Virus record (IMG/VR): IMGVR_UViG_3300042890_002117
Coordinates: 1 to 31,262 of that record
DNA: 31,262 nucleotides
DNA from: a virus
Direction: 5' to 3' (one strand)
The position numbers were made by a program, and so were the translations under genes. Position 1 is the stretch's first letter, and the number at the start of each line of letters is the position of its first letter. The notes under the pieces are model-generated. The model saw nothing but the letters and a program-made list of their open reading frames with translations. It was not told the DNA's origin and did no database searches. Shown piece after piece: positions 20,980 to 29,402 of the stretch.

Positions 20980-22059
20980 TTAGCAGATATTAAGTTGTGA
21001 GCAATCCATATCGCCACAAGCTAATTTCCATTGTAATTTTAAGTTAGCACCTGAAGGCAAACAACTGAATGCTGCAGTCGGAACGTAGAATAAGTCGTAA
21101 GATTTACGAGCAGTAATAGTATGCTTATCAGTACAAGCGTCATAATGCATAGTGAAGTCAAACATAACACCATTGTACTCTCTTACCTCTTTAACATCAT
21201 AATCAGTGTACAAAGCTCTATCGCCATTGTATCTATAAGACTCCATAAGTTGAACAGTACCATTAGCCCAAGTCAATGCTTTACATCCTGTAGCAGTTAA
21301 CAAAGCATCCATTCCACTATCAAAGTACATTGGTTGATTTCTTACCTTAGTAGCATCAATTCCTAAAGATGAGTTAGCAACTGCCAATCCACTCAAGTTT
21401 TGATACATATTAACGAAAGAGCCACCTACCATTGTGAATCCGTTAGTAACACCTAACTTGTTAAATTCATTTTCGATGATTGGAATACCTGCAGGATTGA
21501 TTTGTCCGTTAGTACCAATCAAGTTGATTGTTCTTGGAGCAGTCAATGAAGAAGTTACACCATCAGCATAGTTACCCATCAAAGCTTCAAGCTTCAAAGT
21601 GATGTCAGCATTTACTGCTCTTAATACTGTATCGAATAATTGAGTTACTTTAATCAACTTGTCAGTCTCTTGAGAATAACAAAGTGTATCATACTCAACA
21701 CGAGATAAAGTGATTTTCTTCCATACATCGCCAGTGATTTTTACTGAAGCATAACCATAAGGATCAGCTCCAACAGTTGCAGCAGTACAGATGTCTGTAG
21801 CAGTTACACCATCGCCACAATCAGGCTTTAGATATTGTAAGTCAATTTTAGGAAAAGTAGAGTTGATAGCTGCTTTATCTTCTAAAGTCTTAGTGATAGC
21901 TGCTAACCAATCTGTATAACCAGCCATGTTAGGCTCAGATTTCAATGCCAATAATACTCCGTTTTTGTTTACCCATTGAGAGGGAAGGTTTTGTTGCCCT
22001 TCTAATAAGATAGTAAGGTTTTTGCAACACGTTAAACCTGATGTAGCTGTAACACCCAT
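20980..22059 (-). CDS. Major capsid protein (probable)
   Basis: This 359-residue protein has its own late promoter, a roughly 110-nt leader with a 5' hairpin, and a strong terminator right after it, as expected for the most abundant virion protein. Features are an N-terminal Cys pair (TSGLTCCKNLT), a long helix then LKSEPNMAGYTDWLAAITKT, a central beta region with VRNQPMYFDSGMDALLTATG, and a C-terminus with CGDMDCSQLNIC. The lack of an obvious catalytic motif, size and gene context fit an HK97-fold capsid protein, though the fold cannot be proven by eye. The several Cys residues near both ends might cross-link neighbouring subunits. Confidence 0.72.
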   Translation of the reverse strand: MGVTATSGLTCCKNLTILLEGQQNLPSQWVNKNGVLLALKSEPNMAGYTDWLAAITKTLEDKAAINSTFPKIDLQYLKPDCGDGVTATDICTAATVGADPYGYASVKITGDVWKKITLSRVEYDTLCYSQETDKLIKVTQLFDTVLRAVNADITLKLEALMGNYADGVTSSLTAPRTINLIGTNGQINPAGIPIIENEFNKLGVTNGFTMVGGSFVNMYQNLSGLAVANSSLGIDATKVRNQPMYFDSGMDALLTATGCKALTWANGTVQLMESYRYNGDRALYTDYDVKEVREYNGVMFDFTMHYDACTDKHTITARKSYDLFYVPTAAFSCLPSGANLKLQWKLACGDMDCSQLNIC

Positions 22060-22145
22060 GTTTTTTTATAATTTAATTTGAAAAATAAATGATTGTGAGT
22101 ACACTCCTGGAAACCATTTTTAGAGATGTATGGCAAACATCGAAA

Positions 22146-22171
22146 TTAAGTTATCTTAATAAGATACTTAA
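22146..22171 (-). promoter_or_regulatory. 5' hairpin of the capsid mRNA
   Basis: Arms at 22146-22157 and 22161-22171 pair over 11 bp with a single bulged base and a 3-nt loop, located just downstream of late promoter A. A hairpin at the very 5' end of an mRNA can shield it from decay, as in ompA. The rest of the 88-nt leader has shorter inverted repeats (GAGTGTACTC; GATGT/ACATC). Confidence 0.55.
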
Positions 22172-22177
22172 CGAAAA

Positions 22178-22208
22178 GAAAGTTAGTATATCTTTTTGAT
22201 AAAGCAAA
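22178..22208 (-). promoter_or_regulatory. Late promoter A (capsid)
   Basis: Minus strand: TTTG (22208-22205), 19 bp, TAACTTTC (22185-22178) followed by TTTTC. The 13-mer TAACTTTCTTTTC and the upstream AATTTGC are identical in promoters B and C with the same spacing. Confidence 0.8.
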
Positions 22209-22242
22209 TTTTTTATAAACTATTTTTTTAATTAATTTTTAC

Positions 22243-22255
22243 TATATTTCTTTTC
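22243..22255 (+). promoter_or_regulatory. Candidate late promoter for the plus-strand structural trio
   Basis: TATATTTCTTTTC, matching the late -7 form TAnnTTTCTTTTC, lies 13 nt before the ATG at 22269 and diverges from the capsid promoter. The -33 position shows no TTTG, so it is weaker than A-C. Confidence 0.5.
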
Positions 22256-22268
22256 ATAAAAATATATC

Positions 22269-23099
22269 ATGGATTGTTTTCAAAATATAGTCGGAGTAGA
22301 AGCTTGCTCAAATTCAGTAAGCACAAGTGGATTGTGGATTAATGGTAAGCTTGGATTGCCAGGCATCAACATAAATAATGCAGCTCGAAGTGTAGATGGC
22401 GAGACCATTAGTGGATTTGAATTATTGGAAGGATGTGTTATGAATGCATCATCTGAGATAGTCTTATTAGCTACTGAGCATCTATCTAAATACTTTCAGT
22501 TTAATACTGTGGTCCAAGATTACAGCTCATCAAACAATGGAGCTTACACAACTAATCCTCCTAACTTATATATTCAAATTAGAGATGAGTGCAGAAAGTA
22601 CACATCATTCTATATTGATACCATGACCTTTTTAAGCACCGACACTCAAACTGCTGTGCTTACTATCAATGGCACTAATTATAATCTTGACTTGGTAGCC
22701 AACACCAATTATACATTTGAAGCTAATCTATCCTTTAATGCCGATTTGACTATCTCAATAGTAGGAACGAATATCAGAACTTTAGATTCTTTCTTTGATG
22801 GACTTATCCAGCAACGATGTGATGAGACTTTGTTCTGGTGCCAATATAAGAAGGAGCTTGCAATGGCTATCAGATATATGGCTGCCCATTTATTCTTTAA
22901 GGAAGTGGAGCTAACAGATAGATTCAACCTTTATACAACGATGACAAAGGATAATGCCAAGAATGAGAGTCTATTCAACTATAATAAATCAATGCAATAT
23001 CTTAAATCAGGAATCGAAAAGATAAAGAATATCGTATCTCGTGAGAACTGCTGTTGCATTACTTGTTCATCAATCAATTTTACTTACGCTAAACCTTAA
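22269..23099 (+). CDS. Cys-rich virion protein, possible head-tail connector
   Basis: This 276-residue protein begins MDCFQNIVGVEACSNSVSTS, then GLWINGKLGLPGI, and ends with the Cys cluster ENCCCITCSS. From memory many Bacteroidetes phages carry a protein with this kind of start (Cys near residue 3, short loop, then GLYIND-like) within the structural region, thought to be a connector or adaptor. A central beta-sandwich-like region (90-165) and a helical C-terminal third follow. It is the first of three plus-strand genes inside the minus-strand structural operon. No enzyme motif is present. Confidence 0.62.
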   Translation: MDCFQNIVGVEACSNSVSTSGLWINGKLGLPGININNAARSVDGETISGFELLEGCVMNASSEIVLLATEHLSKYFQFNTVVQDYSSSNNGAYTTNPPNLYIQIRDECRKYTSFYIDTMTFLSTDTQTAVLTINGTNYNLDLVANTNYTFEANLSFNADLTISIVGTNIRTLDSFFDGLIQQRCDETLFWCQYKKELAMAIRYMAAHLFFKEVELTDRFNLYTTMTKDNAKNESLFNYNKSMQYLKSGIEKIKNIVSRENCCCITCSSINFTYAKP

Positions 23100-23104
23100 A
23101 TATT

Positions 23105-23410
23105 ATGGCTGTATGTTGTTCTGCTTTCCAGCAATTAGGATGTATCAATGCTTGTGATCCTATTACATTAGGAACTGCTCCTGCTGATGGAGATTATATC
23201 TTACAAATTTCTTTTAATGACCACATTCAAATCTATCAAAAATACTTTTATTGGTTTCAACCTTTAGTATTTGATATTCCATTGAATGAGAATGCTAATT
23301 ATAAAGCAAAAGTAATCATGCCTAATGCTACTTATGACTTATGCTATCAGTTTACTACTTCTCCATCTACATTTCATGTATTACCTGACTCATTACCAAC
23401 TCCTCCATAA
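23105..23410 (+). CDS. Small Cys-rich structural protein
   Basis: This 101-residue protein has a Cys-rich start (MAVCCSAFQQLGCINACDP) and a beta-rich body (YILQISFNDHIQIYQKYFYW) with a Pro-rich end. It resembles small virion decoration or adaptor proteins in general form only. It follows the 276-residue gene by 5 nt and shares a TAATG junction with the membrane protein gene. Confidence 0.65.
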   Translation: MAVCCSAFQQLGCINACDPITLGTAPADGDYILQISFNDHIQIYQKYFYWFQPLVFDIPLNENANYKAKVIMPNATYDLCYQFTTSPSTFHVLPDSLPTPP

Positions 23411-23721
23411 TGATATACTTATTAATAATTGGCTTCTCTTATTGCTTGTCTGTAGTGTTTAACTCATGGACCGAGCCTGATATGATATTCGGCTTTTATT
23501 ATGAATGGCTGAAGAAGATTGGTAAGGTAGAACTAAATGAGGATGGCAGTATAAAGAGCTTCAAGAAGTTTATCAAACCTTTAGGATGGTGCATGATATG
23601 TACAAATGTATGGATTACTATCCTTTTGTTTGCTATTACAAGCATCTTCTATCCTATGGAGTATCTTTTATTGATACCTTGTATAATCGTGGCTAATTGG
23701 CTTGTAATTAAGTTTGGTTAA
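23410..23721 (+). CDS. Membrane protein with CxxC motif
   Basis: This 103-residue protein has an N-terminal hydrophobic segment (MIYLLIIGFSYCLSVVF), a short cytoplasmic or exposed part, then GWCMICTNVW and two closely spaced hydrophobic segments. The WCMIC pair could bind metal or undergo redox change. From memory small membrane proteins with this GWCxxCxNxW motif recur in Bacteroidetes phages. Its role in virion assembly or superinfection control is unknown. It converges with the minus-strand 23784 gene after 62 nt. Confidence 0.68.
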   Translation: MIYLLIIGFSYCLSVVFNSWTEPDMIFGFYYEWLKKIGKVELNEDGSIKSFKKFIKPLGWCMICTNVWITILLFAITSIFYPMEYLLLIPCIIVANWLVIKFG

Positions 23722-23783
23722 TTAACTGCAATTATAAGCTCACAGCCTTACAAATTAATCTATAAAGTAAGTTTACAACTTGA

Positions 23784-24245
23784 CTATGTGCAACAGCATT
23801 GCTCTTGTGAATATTCACAATCATTTACACTTCCTGATAATATAATATCAAATTCAGTAAGGAATAGATTGTCTCTTAATCTTGTCTCAGTTATTGTGTC
23901 CATTAATAAAATGATGTCATCAATATTAGGAGTATCAGTAAATATCAATGATTGAAATTTCTTCATCAGCCAAAAGGTCCAGTTGCAATCAGTTATAAAC
24001 TTTAAAGTATATCGCTGAGTAGCTCTCAATGAGCCACAAGACTGAAATTCATTTAGCTGTGTTATATCAATCTTGCCCTTAACAGCAAACATATAAAGAC
24101 CTCTATTATCATCATACCCAATCTGCTCATTATTCTTTTCTGAAAAGAACTGCTTGTTGGTTTCATAATATACTCCTAAATTATCTATCTTTTGCATGGA
24201 TGGATTATCATAAAAGTACATTGCATCAATAACTTGGCTAAACAT
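23784..24245 (-). CDS. Head-tail or tail-terminator-like protein
   Basis: This 153-residue protein has a helical start (MFSQVIDAMYFYDNPSMQ), a mixed alpha/beta body and a C-terminus with CEYSQEQCCCT. The position after the connector-like 159-residue gene corresponds to the head-completion or tail-terminator slot in siphophage modules, but no family motif was recognised. It is 12 nt downstream of that gene. Confidence 0.55.
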   Translation of the reverse strand: MFSQVIDAMYFYDNPSMQKIDNLGVYYETNKQFFSEKNNEQIGYDDNRGLYMFAVKGKIDITQLNEFQSCGSLRATQRYTLKFITDCNWTFWLMKKFQSLIFTDTPNIDDIILLMDTITETRLRDNLFLTEFDIILSGSVNDCEYSQEQCCCT

Positions 24246-24257
24246 ATCTCAATTAAT

Positions 24258-24737
24258 TTATTGGTTATAATATTCGTCTGTTTTTCTTTTAACAAATTTA
24301 TCTCCGATGATTTCAATCTCTTTAACTTCGGCTTCTGTTGGTGCAAAGATTTCTCCATATTGATTATTTAAGTAGTTAGCTACTTCTACTGTGCTTTGAC
24401 CGGTGGGATATTTCACATCAGTAACTGCTACATAAGTATTATTCGCACTCTTTACTTGTTTAACCGAGCCATACAATGTGCCACTTGCATATAGATTAAC
24501 CTTGCTTGCTAATGATGCTCCGTACTTCTTTGTCTTGGCTGTCTTGTAAGCTTCTGAATAAACTCCTAATGATTCACTCGCTGCATTCTTACTGCCCTCC
24601 TGGTTATTAAACATTCGCTTACTCATGATACCAATCATAGAAGTTGAGATGAGGACTTGAAGCTCGCCCTCACTCTCATTTATCACTTTGATTAGTCCGT
24701 TAAGACTATCCTTAACTTGTTGGCTTAGTTGTCCCAC
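24258..24737 (-). CDS. HK97 gp10-like head-tail connector (tentative)
   Basis: This 159-residue protein has an N-terminal helix pair (SQQVKDSLNGLIKVINESEG), a central region with NLYASGTLYGSVKQVKSANN and strand VAVTDVKYP, then a helix YLNNQYGEIFAPTEAEVKEI. This order (basic helix, SGxLYxSV segment, Y-x-x-YLN-x-YG) recalls HK97 gp10 proteins, which join the head and tail. Its start overlaps the 41-codon Cys-Gly gene by 26 bp. Confidence 0.6.
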   Translation of the reverse strand: MGQLSQQVKDSLNGLIKVINESEGELQVLISTSMIGIMSKRMFNNQEGSKNAASESLGVYSEAYKTAKTKKYGASLASKVNLYASGTLYGSVKQVKSANNTYVAVTDVKYPTGQSTVEVANYLNNQYGEIFAPTEAEVKEIEIIGDKFVKRKTDEYYNQ

Positions 24738-24837
24738 TTGCTCTTATATCTACAATAGTTATTTTTGGTGGTATCTTTTTTGATACCTCCGATATTCTTG
24801 GAACACCTCCACCTCCTCCTGAACAATTACATCCCAT
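24712..24837 (-). CDS. 41-residue Cys-Gly protein
   Basis: The ATG at 24837 opens a 41-codon frame reading MGCNCSGGGGGVPRISEVSK and ending ASGTTKPTS. Its A overlaps the stop of the preceding scaffold-like gene (TAATG), and its stop lies 26 bp inside the next gene, a tight fit for a genuine operon member. The N-terminal Cys-x-Cys and Gly run match the Cys-Gly clusters of other virion proteins here. Function unknown. Confidence 0.65.
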   Translation of the reverse strand: MGCNCSGGGGGVPRISEVSKKIPPKITIVDIRASGTTKPTS

Positions 24838-25631
24838 TACTTAGCTCCTAAACTGTTTAACATATCAATCTTTGCCTGCTGTTGTGGAGTAAGATTTCTG
24901 CTTCCTACCATTGTTGTAGTTGCTACTGCTCCACCAACTGCTGCTGCACTTGCTCCTGGACTTGCTGAATTAGATTTTTGATTGTAACTATCTAAGACAG
25001 TCCCCATGATAGCATCAACCTCATCAAACTTAAAAGTCTTATCGCCAATCTGTGGCTGTAGTCCATTTGCCTTCTGCTTGATTAATGTCTTTCTCTCTAC
25101 TGCATCATACTCAGCTACCAATCCCATTGATGCTAACTTCTGCTTGCCAATCAATACTCTATCTTCTAAAGTAAGTAAAGACTTATCCAACTTACTCGCT
25201 GAACTATTCAAAGTCATATCAATATAAACCTGATTAACCTCATCTCTTACCTTTGCCAATTCGCCAGGCATTCTTACCGTCTCTAAATCTGTGTACTTTT
25301 CTTTAATAGCAATTAACTCGTTCTGCAAAGCAATAGCAGTTTCTTGACCATTTGCTTGTAATAACTCTTTGCCCTTAGCAAGCACACTATCAATAGTATC
25401 TTCTTTATCTACAGACACCCCTAATGCTTTAGCTATCTTCTTTTGAGTAACCAATGTAGCTTCTTGATATCCTTTATTCTTATACTCATCAAATAGCTTA
25501 GGATCATTCTTGACCCCATCAATGATTGAGCCTTTCACTCTTTCAATAATCGCTGTCTGCTCATCTTCTGTTCCACTTGATAACTTTGTGATTTCCTCAG
25601 CTGTAAAGCCTAATTTTGATAATACTTCCAT
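24837..25631 (-). CDS. Scaffold-like head protein
   Basis: In this 264-residue protein, residues 1-175 are helical and coiled-coil-prone with many Lys/Glu/Leu (QEATLVTQKKIAKALGVSVD, LQNELIAIKEKYTDLETV). Residues 215-250 are a Ser/Ala/Gly-rich flexible segment (SPGASAAAVGGAVATTTM). The short C-terminal helix (TPQQQAKIDMLNSLGAK) could dock to capsid subunits, the design of gp20/GPO-type scaffolds. It is preceded by promoter B and the 102-residue gene. The capsid gene lies downstream beyond the plus-strand insertion. Confidence 0.66.
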   Translation of the reverse strand: MEVLSKLGFTAEEITKLSSGTEDEQTAIIERVKGSIIDGVKNDPKLFDEYKNKGYQEATLVTQKKIAKALGVSVDKEDTIDSVLAKGKELLQANGQETAIALQNELIAIKEKYTDLETVRMPGELAKVRDEVNQVYIDMTLNSSASKLDKSLLTLEDRVLIGKQKLASMGLVAEYDAVERKTLIKQKANGLQPQIGDKTFKFDEVDAIMGTVLDSYNQKSNSASPGASAAAVGGAVATTTMVGSRNLTPQQQAKIDMLNSLGAK

Positions 25632-25656
25632 TTGTTTTTTCTTTTTAAATTAATGA

Positions 25657-25965
25657 TTATTTTTTCTTTTTTTCTGTTTCGATTGGAGCTTCAACTGCAG
25701 GAGCTGAAACATTCAATCCTTTTTCTGCTATTACTAAATCCAATATCTCAGTAGTAACCATGATCCAATCAGTCTTAGTAACTCCACCATCTTCATTGGC
25801 ATTGATGTTTACATTATCATTGCCACACATCCTTGTAAGTGCTACTCTCCACTTCTCTGAATTTTCTTTGATAGAGATGATACCTGTGCTTCTCTGCATA
25901 AATACAAGCTCATCGCCTTTAACCTTATAGCCTAATGTCTGTAATTGTTTGTAAATTCCTGTCAT
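25657..25965 (-). CDS. Small head-region protein
   Basis: In this 102-residue protein, residues 1-80 appear to be a compact alpha/beta unit (MTGIYKQLQTLGYKVKGDEL, RWRVALTRMCGND-like region, TDWIMVTTEILDLVI), and the end is Lys-rich (IETEKKKK). No family is recognised. It is the first gene after late promoter B, about 25 nt from the expected start. Confidence 0.66.
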   Translation of the reverse strand: MTGIYKQLQTLGYKVKGDELVFMQRSTGIISIKENSEKWRVALTRMCGNDNVNINANEDGGVTKTDWIMVTTEILDLVIAEKGLNVSAPAVEAPIETEKKKK

Positions 25966-25997
25966 TTGTTTTTGTTTTTAAATATGAATGATGAAAA

Positions 25998-26028
25998 GAA
26001 AGTTAATTAAATTTTGTCAAGTTGCAAA
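25998..26028 (-). promoter_or_regulatory. Late promoter B (scaffold block)
   Basis: Minus strand: TTTG (26028-26025), 19 bp, TAACTTTC (26005-25998), followed by TTTTC; the same elements as promoters A and C. It fills the 63-nt gap after the MuF-like gene. Confidence 0.8.
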
Positions 26029-26871
26029 TTAAACTAAAGTAGGGTAAGCTTTATGGATGCAGTTATAACCACCCCTATTTTTTAAGAACTCGGCAATAGT
26101 GTTTGTCCCCTCAATCATGCCAGCACCGAATCCTGTTGGATCTTTCTCTGCTTTCTTTAGCGACTTTAAAACCTCATCATAAGGGATTGCTCCTGTGAAG
26201 TCATCAATGAAATGCTTACAGATAGGTCGTGAGCCTTCAATTAAAATCGAAGGAGTATAAAATAATGCATTCAATTTAAGCTCTGTGCTTATTCCTGCAT
26301 TCAATTCGCCTGTATATTGGTAAAGTGCATCTTGTGCTGTCTGCTTGGCCCACTTAACTAAGTCCCCTGTATCGTTAGTAGATTGGCCCATAAAATACTT
26401 TTCTAAGTTGCCCTGCAATTCAACTACTGATAGATTATTGTACATGGCTTCATAGAGTAAAGTCTGAACACGATTGACTACATTAACCTCATAGCCACCT
26501 GCAGTAAGTCCATCAGTAAATATACCATTGTTGTTTAAGAGTCTATCAGCCACCCTCTGAGATACCTTGTTGCCTAACTCCTTATTGATACCGATGTCAG
26601 TCCTTCCAACATCTTTGGCACTATCAACAAATTTTAATACATTAGCTTCATAGGTACTCTTATCCCTTGCATCAATGACATACTGCCTAACCTGGTTTAT
26701 CAAGTCATCATCAATAACTAATCTACCTTTCTTGGAAGATAAATCTTTGAGTATAAGCTTAAACAATTCTTTAAAAGTTTTTTCAGAGCTAATCTCTAAA
26801 CCCTTTAAAAAATCATTGATAGCTTGCTCAGATTCCTGTTGGGATTGTTCGTATAATTTGAGTATTGGCAT
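26029..26871 (-). CDS. MuF-like minor head protein
   Basis: This 280-residue protein overlaps the portal gene by 44 bp, the usual position of Mu gpF/SPP1 gp7-type proteins, which bind the portal and enter the capsid. The N-terminal two thirds are helical. The C-terminal domain has the Cys/His pattern of the MuF core: IEGSRPICKHFIDDF near 221-235 and the ending RGGYNCIHKAYPT. The domain probably helps DNA ejection or capsid assembly. Promoter B lies just after its stop. Confidence 0.8.
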   Translation of the reverse strand: MPILKLYEQSQQESEQAINDFLKGLEISSEKTFKELFKLILKDLSSKKGRLVIDDDLINQVRQYVIDARDKSTYEANVLKFVDSAKDVGRTDIGINKELGNKVSQRVADRLLNNNGIFTDGLTAGGYEVNVVNRVQTLLYEAMYNNLSVVELQGNLEKYFMGQSTNDTGDLVKWAKQTAQDALYQYTGELNAGISTELKLNALFYTPSILIEGSRPICKHFIDDFTGAIPYDEVLKSLKKAEKDPTGFGAGMIEGTNTIAEFLKNRGGYNCIHKAYPTLV

Positions 26872-28549
26872 CGTTTATTAATTCTTGGTCAGTTTTATTC
26901 CAATTAGAATCTATCTCTAACAACGATGTAAGTATTTTGTAGCCTTGCATATGGAAGTCAAAAGCATCATTAGACAATAACTGCATAGCCTTTAACTTGC
27001 TTATCTCATCAAGTGAATAGCCATAGTAGATATCGTTATTGATTAGCATCTTCATTGCTCTTTTCTCTACATCATCATATTCCTTATCTACATACTCATC
27101 ACTTAAAGACTTTACTAAGTCCTTACTGATTGTTCCTACCTTGATAATCTCGCTTAATACATCATCCTTGCTTCTTATCTCGTACTTAGTAGGCTTGACT
27201 ACTTTTACAGGCTCAGGATCTTGTAAATAACCAGCTATACATTGTAAAGAAAACTCCAATAGATTCATTAAATTGTCTCCAATGACTGCAATAAAATCTC
27301 TTTTTTGCTCAAGGTCATACTCTTTTGCTACTCCACTTTGAGTATTGTTCGACTGATAAACTGAGATAGACTGCTCCATCTTATCCATCATCTCAAACCA
27401 TATATCTTTATTTATTCCTACTGCTTCAAATGGTGGTGCATAAAATCTTACACTCGGAGTATCATTGGCTGTCTGCCCATCTAAATTGCTTGGTGCTGGT
27501 CTTACTATAACAGAATAAGGAGACAAGTCAGGAACAATCCCTCTGCCATGACAAGCTGAACAAGGACCTACGTTACACATCCCTCTTTCATGATTACATT
27601 TATTATCCATGCAATCCCCTAACATGACTTGACCTTTACCACGACAAGCAACACACTCAGTAGATAGTCTCTCCTCAATAGGAAATGAGAATCTCATCCT
27701 TACTGCATCAAAGTCAGATGAAGTAGTGATGGCTTTATTTGCCCATGAATTATAAGCAGTAAAGTAAGTATCGAATAACTTGTAGCTCTTTGTTTTTCTG
27801 CCCTTCTTAATCGTTCTAATAGTCTCCAATCCACCCAATACACGATAAGGAACAAACCCTAAATTATGATTATACCACAACGATAATTCATAGACTAATT
27901 TATTATCCTTATCCAATCTCACTGGAGTATTAATCCATATATCAGTATCCGTTATAATAGTGTAAATATCGCCCTCAATATCGCCAACCTTAGCTTCTCC
28001 ACTCTCATAGATTAGTATCTTGTCATCAATGTATTCAATCTCATCACTATTTAGATATTGGATAGCAACATCAACCCTCTCAGTAGTAGGCTGACCATAA
28101 GCTTCTAAAGGTGGCAAATTAGAATCATAAGTGTTAATCGGCAAAGCAATTATTAAACCATTGGCATCTTCAACTCCTAATTGTAGAAAGGTCTTAAAGA
28201 TAAGGTCAGTAATTGTCTGCTTATTGATTGATACAACAGAATCAAATCTATGAGTAGCTATATACTCCTTAGTGATATCGCCAGCAATAATCTTATAATC
28301 CGATTGCTTGACTAAATGATAAGTAGAATTTAATGCCTTTAAAATTGGATCTTGTGTTATCTTTTGAAAGATGCTAATCCTATAATCCAATATCTCTTTT
28401 GGCTCGTTAGGTCTCGCTATCTTTAATAACTTCTCAGGCATGACTCCTCTTGTATGGACAATCATCTCCTCATAAAAAGAAACCCAAAGCTCTCGTAACT
28501 TTGGGTCTATTTCTTTATCTAAATATTTCTGTACGATTTCTAATTCCAC
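26828..28549 (-). CDS. Portal protein with DnaJ-like zinc motif
   Basis: This 573-residue protein is the probable portal, the dodecameric ring through which DNA enters the head. The evidence is its size, position before the MuF-like gene, and the helical C-terminal part (GYSLDEISKLKAMQLLSNDA, FDFHMQGYKILTSLLEID). Unusually, residues 299-337 carry a zinc-finger-like set: CVACRGKG (299-306), C313, C318, C325 and CSACHGRG (330-337), the CxxCxGxG repeat of DnaJ. It lies 15 nt after the tail-tube-like gene and may be read from promoter C. Confidence 0.76.
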   Translation of the reverse strand: MELEIVQKYLDKEIDPKLRELWVSFYEEMIVHTRGVMPEKLLKIARPNEPKEILDYRISIFQKITQDPILKALNSTYHLVKQSDYKIIAGDITKEYIATHRFDSVVSINKQTITDLIFKTFLQLGVEDANGLIIALPINTYDSNLPPLEAYGQPTTERVDVAIQYLNSDEIEYIDDKILIYESGEAKVGDIEGDIYTIITDTDIWINTPVRLDKDNKLVYELSLWYNHNLGFVPYRVLGGLETIRTIKKGRKTKSYKLFDTYFTAYNSWANKAITTSSDFDAVRMRFSFPIEERLSTECVACRGKGQVMLGDCMDNKCNHERGMCNVGPCSACHGRGIVPDLSPYSVIVRPAPSNLDGQTANDTPSVRFYAPPFEAVGINKDIWFEMMDKMEQSISVYQSNNTQSGVAKEYDLEQKRDFIAVIGDNLMNLLEFSLQCIAGYLQDPEPVKVVKPTKYEIRSKDDVLSEIIKVGTISKDLVKSLSDEYVDKEYDDVEKRAMKMLINNDIYYGYSLDEISKLKAMQLLSNDAFDFHMQGYKILTSLLEIDSNWNKTDQELINDANTQIIRTIPTGI

Positions 28550-28564
28550 CTATAAGTTGGTTTA

Positions 28565-29155
28565 TTAAATTCCTAAAGCAGCTTCAATACCAGCAACAAC
28601 ATGACCAACGATAACAGGATTGTCATTGATAAAGCTCAATGTCAATTCATATACTTGGTTATCTTTTGTGCCATCTTCTCCAACCATCAAACCACCATCA
28701 ACGATAGCATCAATGCCACTATGAACAGTTGTAGAACCTGTTGTGTAATCAGGATTGTAGAATATTTGACCATTACAATCTACCCAAAAGAATCTGTATA
28801 AAGGACTATTCTTGATAATATCATTAAAGAAAGCATAGTCAGTCGCCGTAACTGAATCAATGTAGTAAGTCTTGAATGCTAAAGTATGAGTGTATGTTCC
28901 AATAGGGAAATCTACTTGGCAACTTTCATACTTCTTCTTGTCTGAACTTGGCAATGGCTTAGAGCCGATACCCAATGGAAGTCCTACAATAGTGCCAGCA
29001 GTAACTGCTGCTGCAACATCAACTATATCAGTAAGGTCAATGGATGTATGACAGTCCATCACTCCGATATATTTAATACCTGCTTTTCTTTTCGCTTTCT
29101 TACAGTCGCCATAAGCTGTTGGCAACGTAGCCGTACATAATGCATCACAAATCAT
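28565..29155 (-). CDS. Probable major tail tube protein
   Basis: In this 196-residue protein a Cys-rich start (MICDALCTATLPTAYGDCKK) precedes a beta-rich core with THTLAFKTYYIDSVTATDYA, a helix (FNDIIKNSPLYRFFWVDC), and the C-terminal QVYELTLSFINDNPVI. A strand-helix-strand fold with QVYELTLSF near the end is like tail tube proteins of other Bacteroidetes phages. It stands between the 81-residue gene (4-nt overlap) and the portal, and the chaperone-like locus diverges from it 340 bp away. The tube order is unusual, since portal genes normally come before tail genes. Confidence 0.62.
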   Translation of the reverse strand: MICDALCTATLPTAYGDCKKAKRKAGIKYIGVMDCHTSIDLTDIVDVAAAVTAGTIVGLPLGIGSKPLPSSDKKKYESCQVDFPIGTYTHTLAFKTYYIDSVTATDYAFFNDIIKNSPLYRFFWVDCNGQIFYNPDYTTGSTTVHSGIDAIVDGGLMVGEDGTKDNQVYELTLSFINDNPVIVGHVVAGIEAALGI

Positions 29156-29397
29156 GATTTATTTTTTTTAGATTTAGTAAAAGTTTCGTTTGTTTTTTCT
29201 ATATCTAAACCCACTTCTTCTGTGGTAGTGTTTTCTTCTATTGCTTGCTCAACAGCCTTTTCAACTGCTTCAATGTGCTTAGGAATATCAACATAAACCT
29301 CATAGCTAATCATAAGACCTTGACCTGCTAATTTATCAAAGATTGAATCCTTGATTTCTGAAATTTTGCCTGTACCTCTATTGATGTATAACCCCAT
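29152..29397 (-). CDS. Small hypothetical protein, first gene of late block C
   Basis: This 81-residue protein has the compact start MGLYINRGTGKISEIKDSIF and an acidic helical middle (HIEAVEKAVEQAIEENTTTE), then a Lys-rich tail. Unknown. Its ATG lies only 5 nt after late -7 box C, so its mRNA is probably leaderless or nearly so. ATGA junction with the tail-tube gene. Confidence 0.65.
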   Translation of the reverse strand: MGLYINRGTGKISEIKDSIFDKLAGQGLMISYEVYVDIPKHIEAVEKAVEQAIEENTTTEEVGLDIEKTNETFTKSKKNKS

Positions 29398-29402
29398 GAA
29401 AA

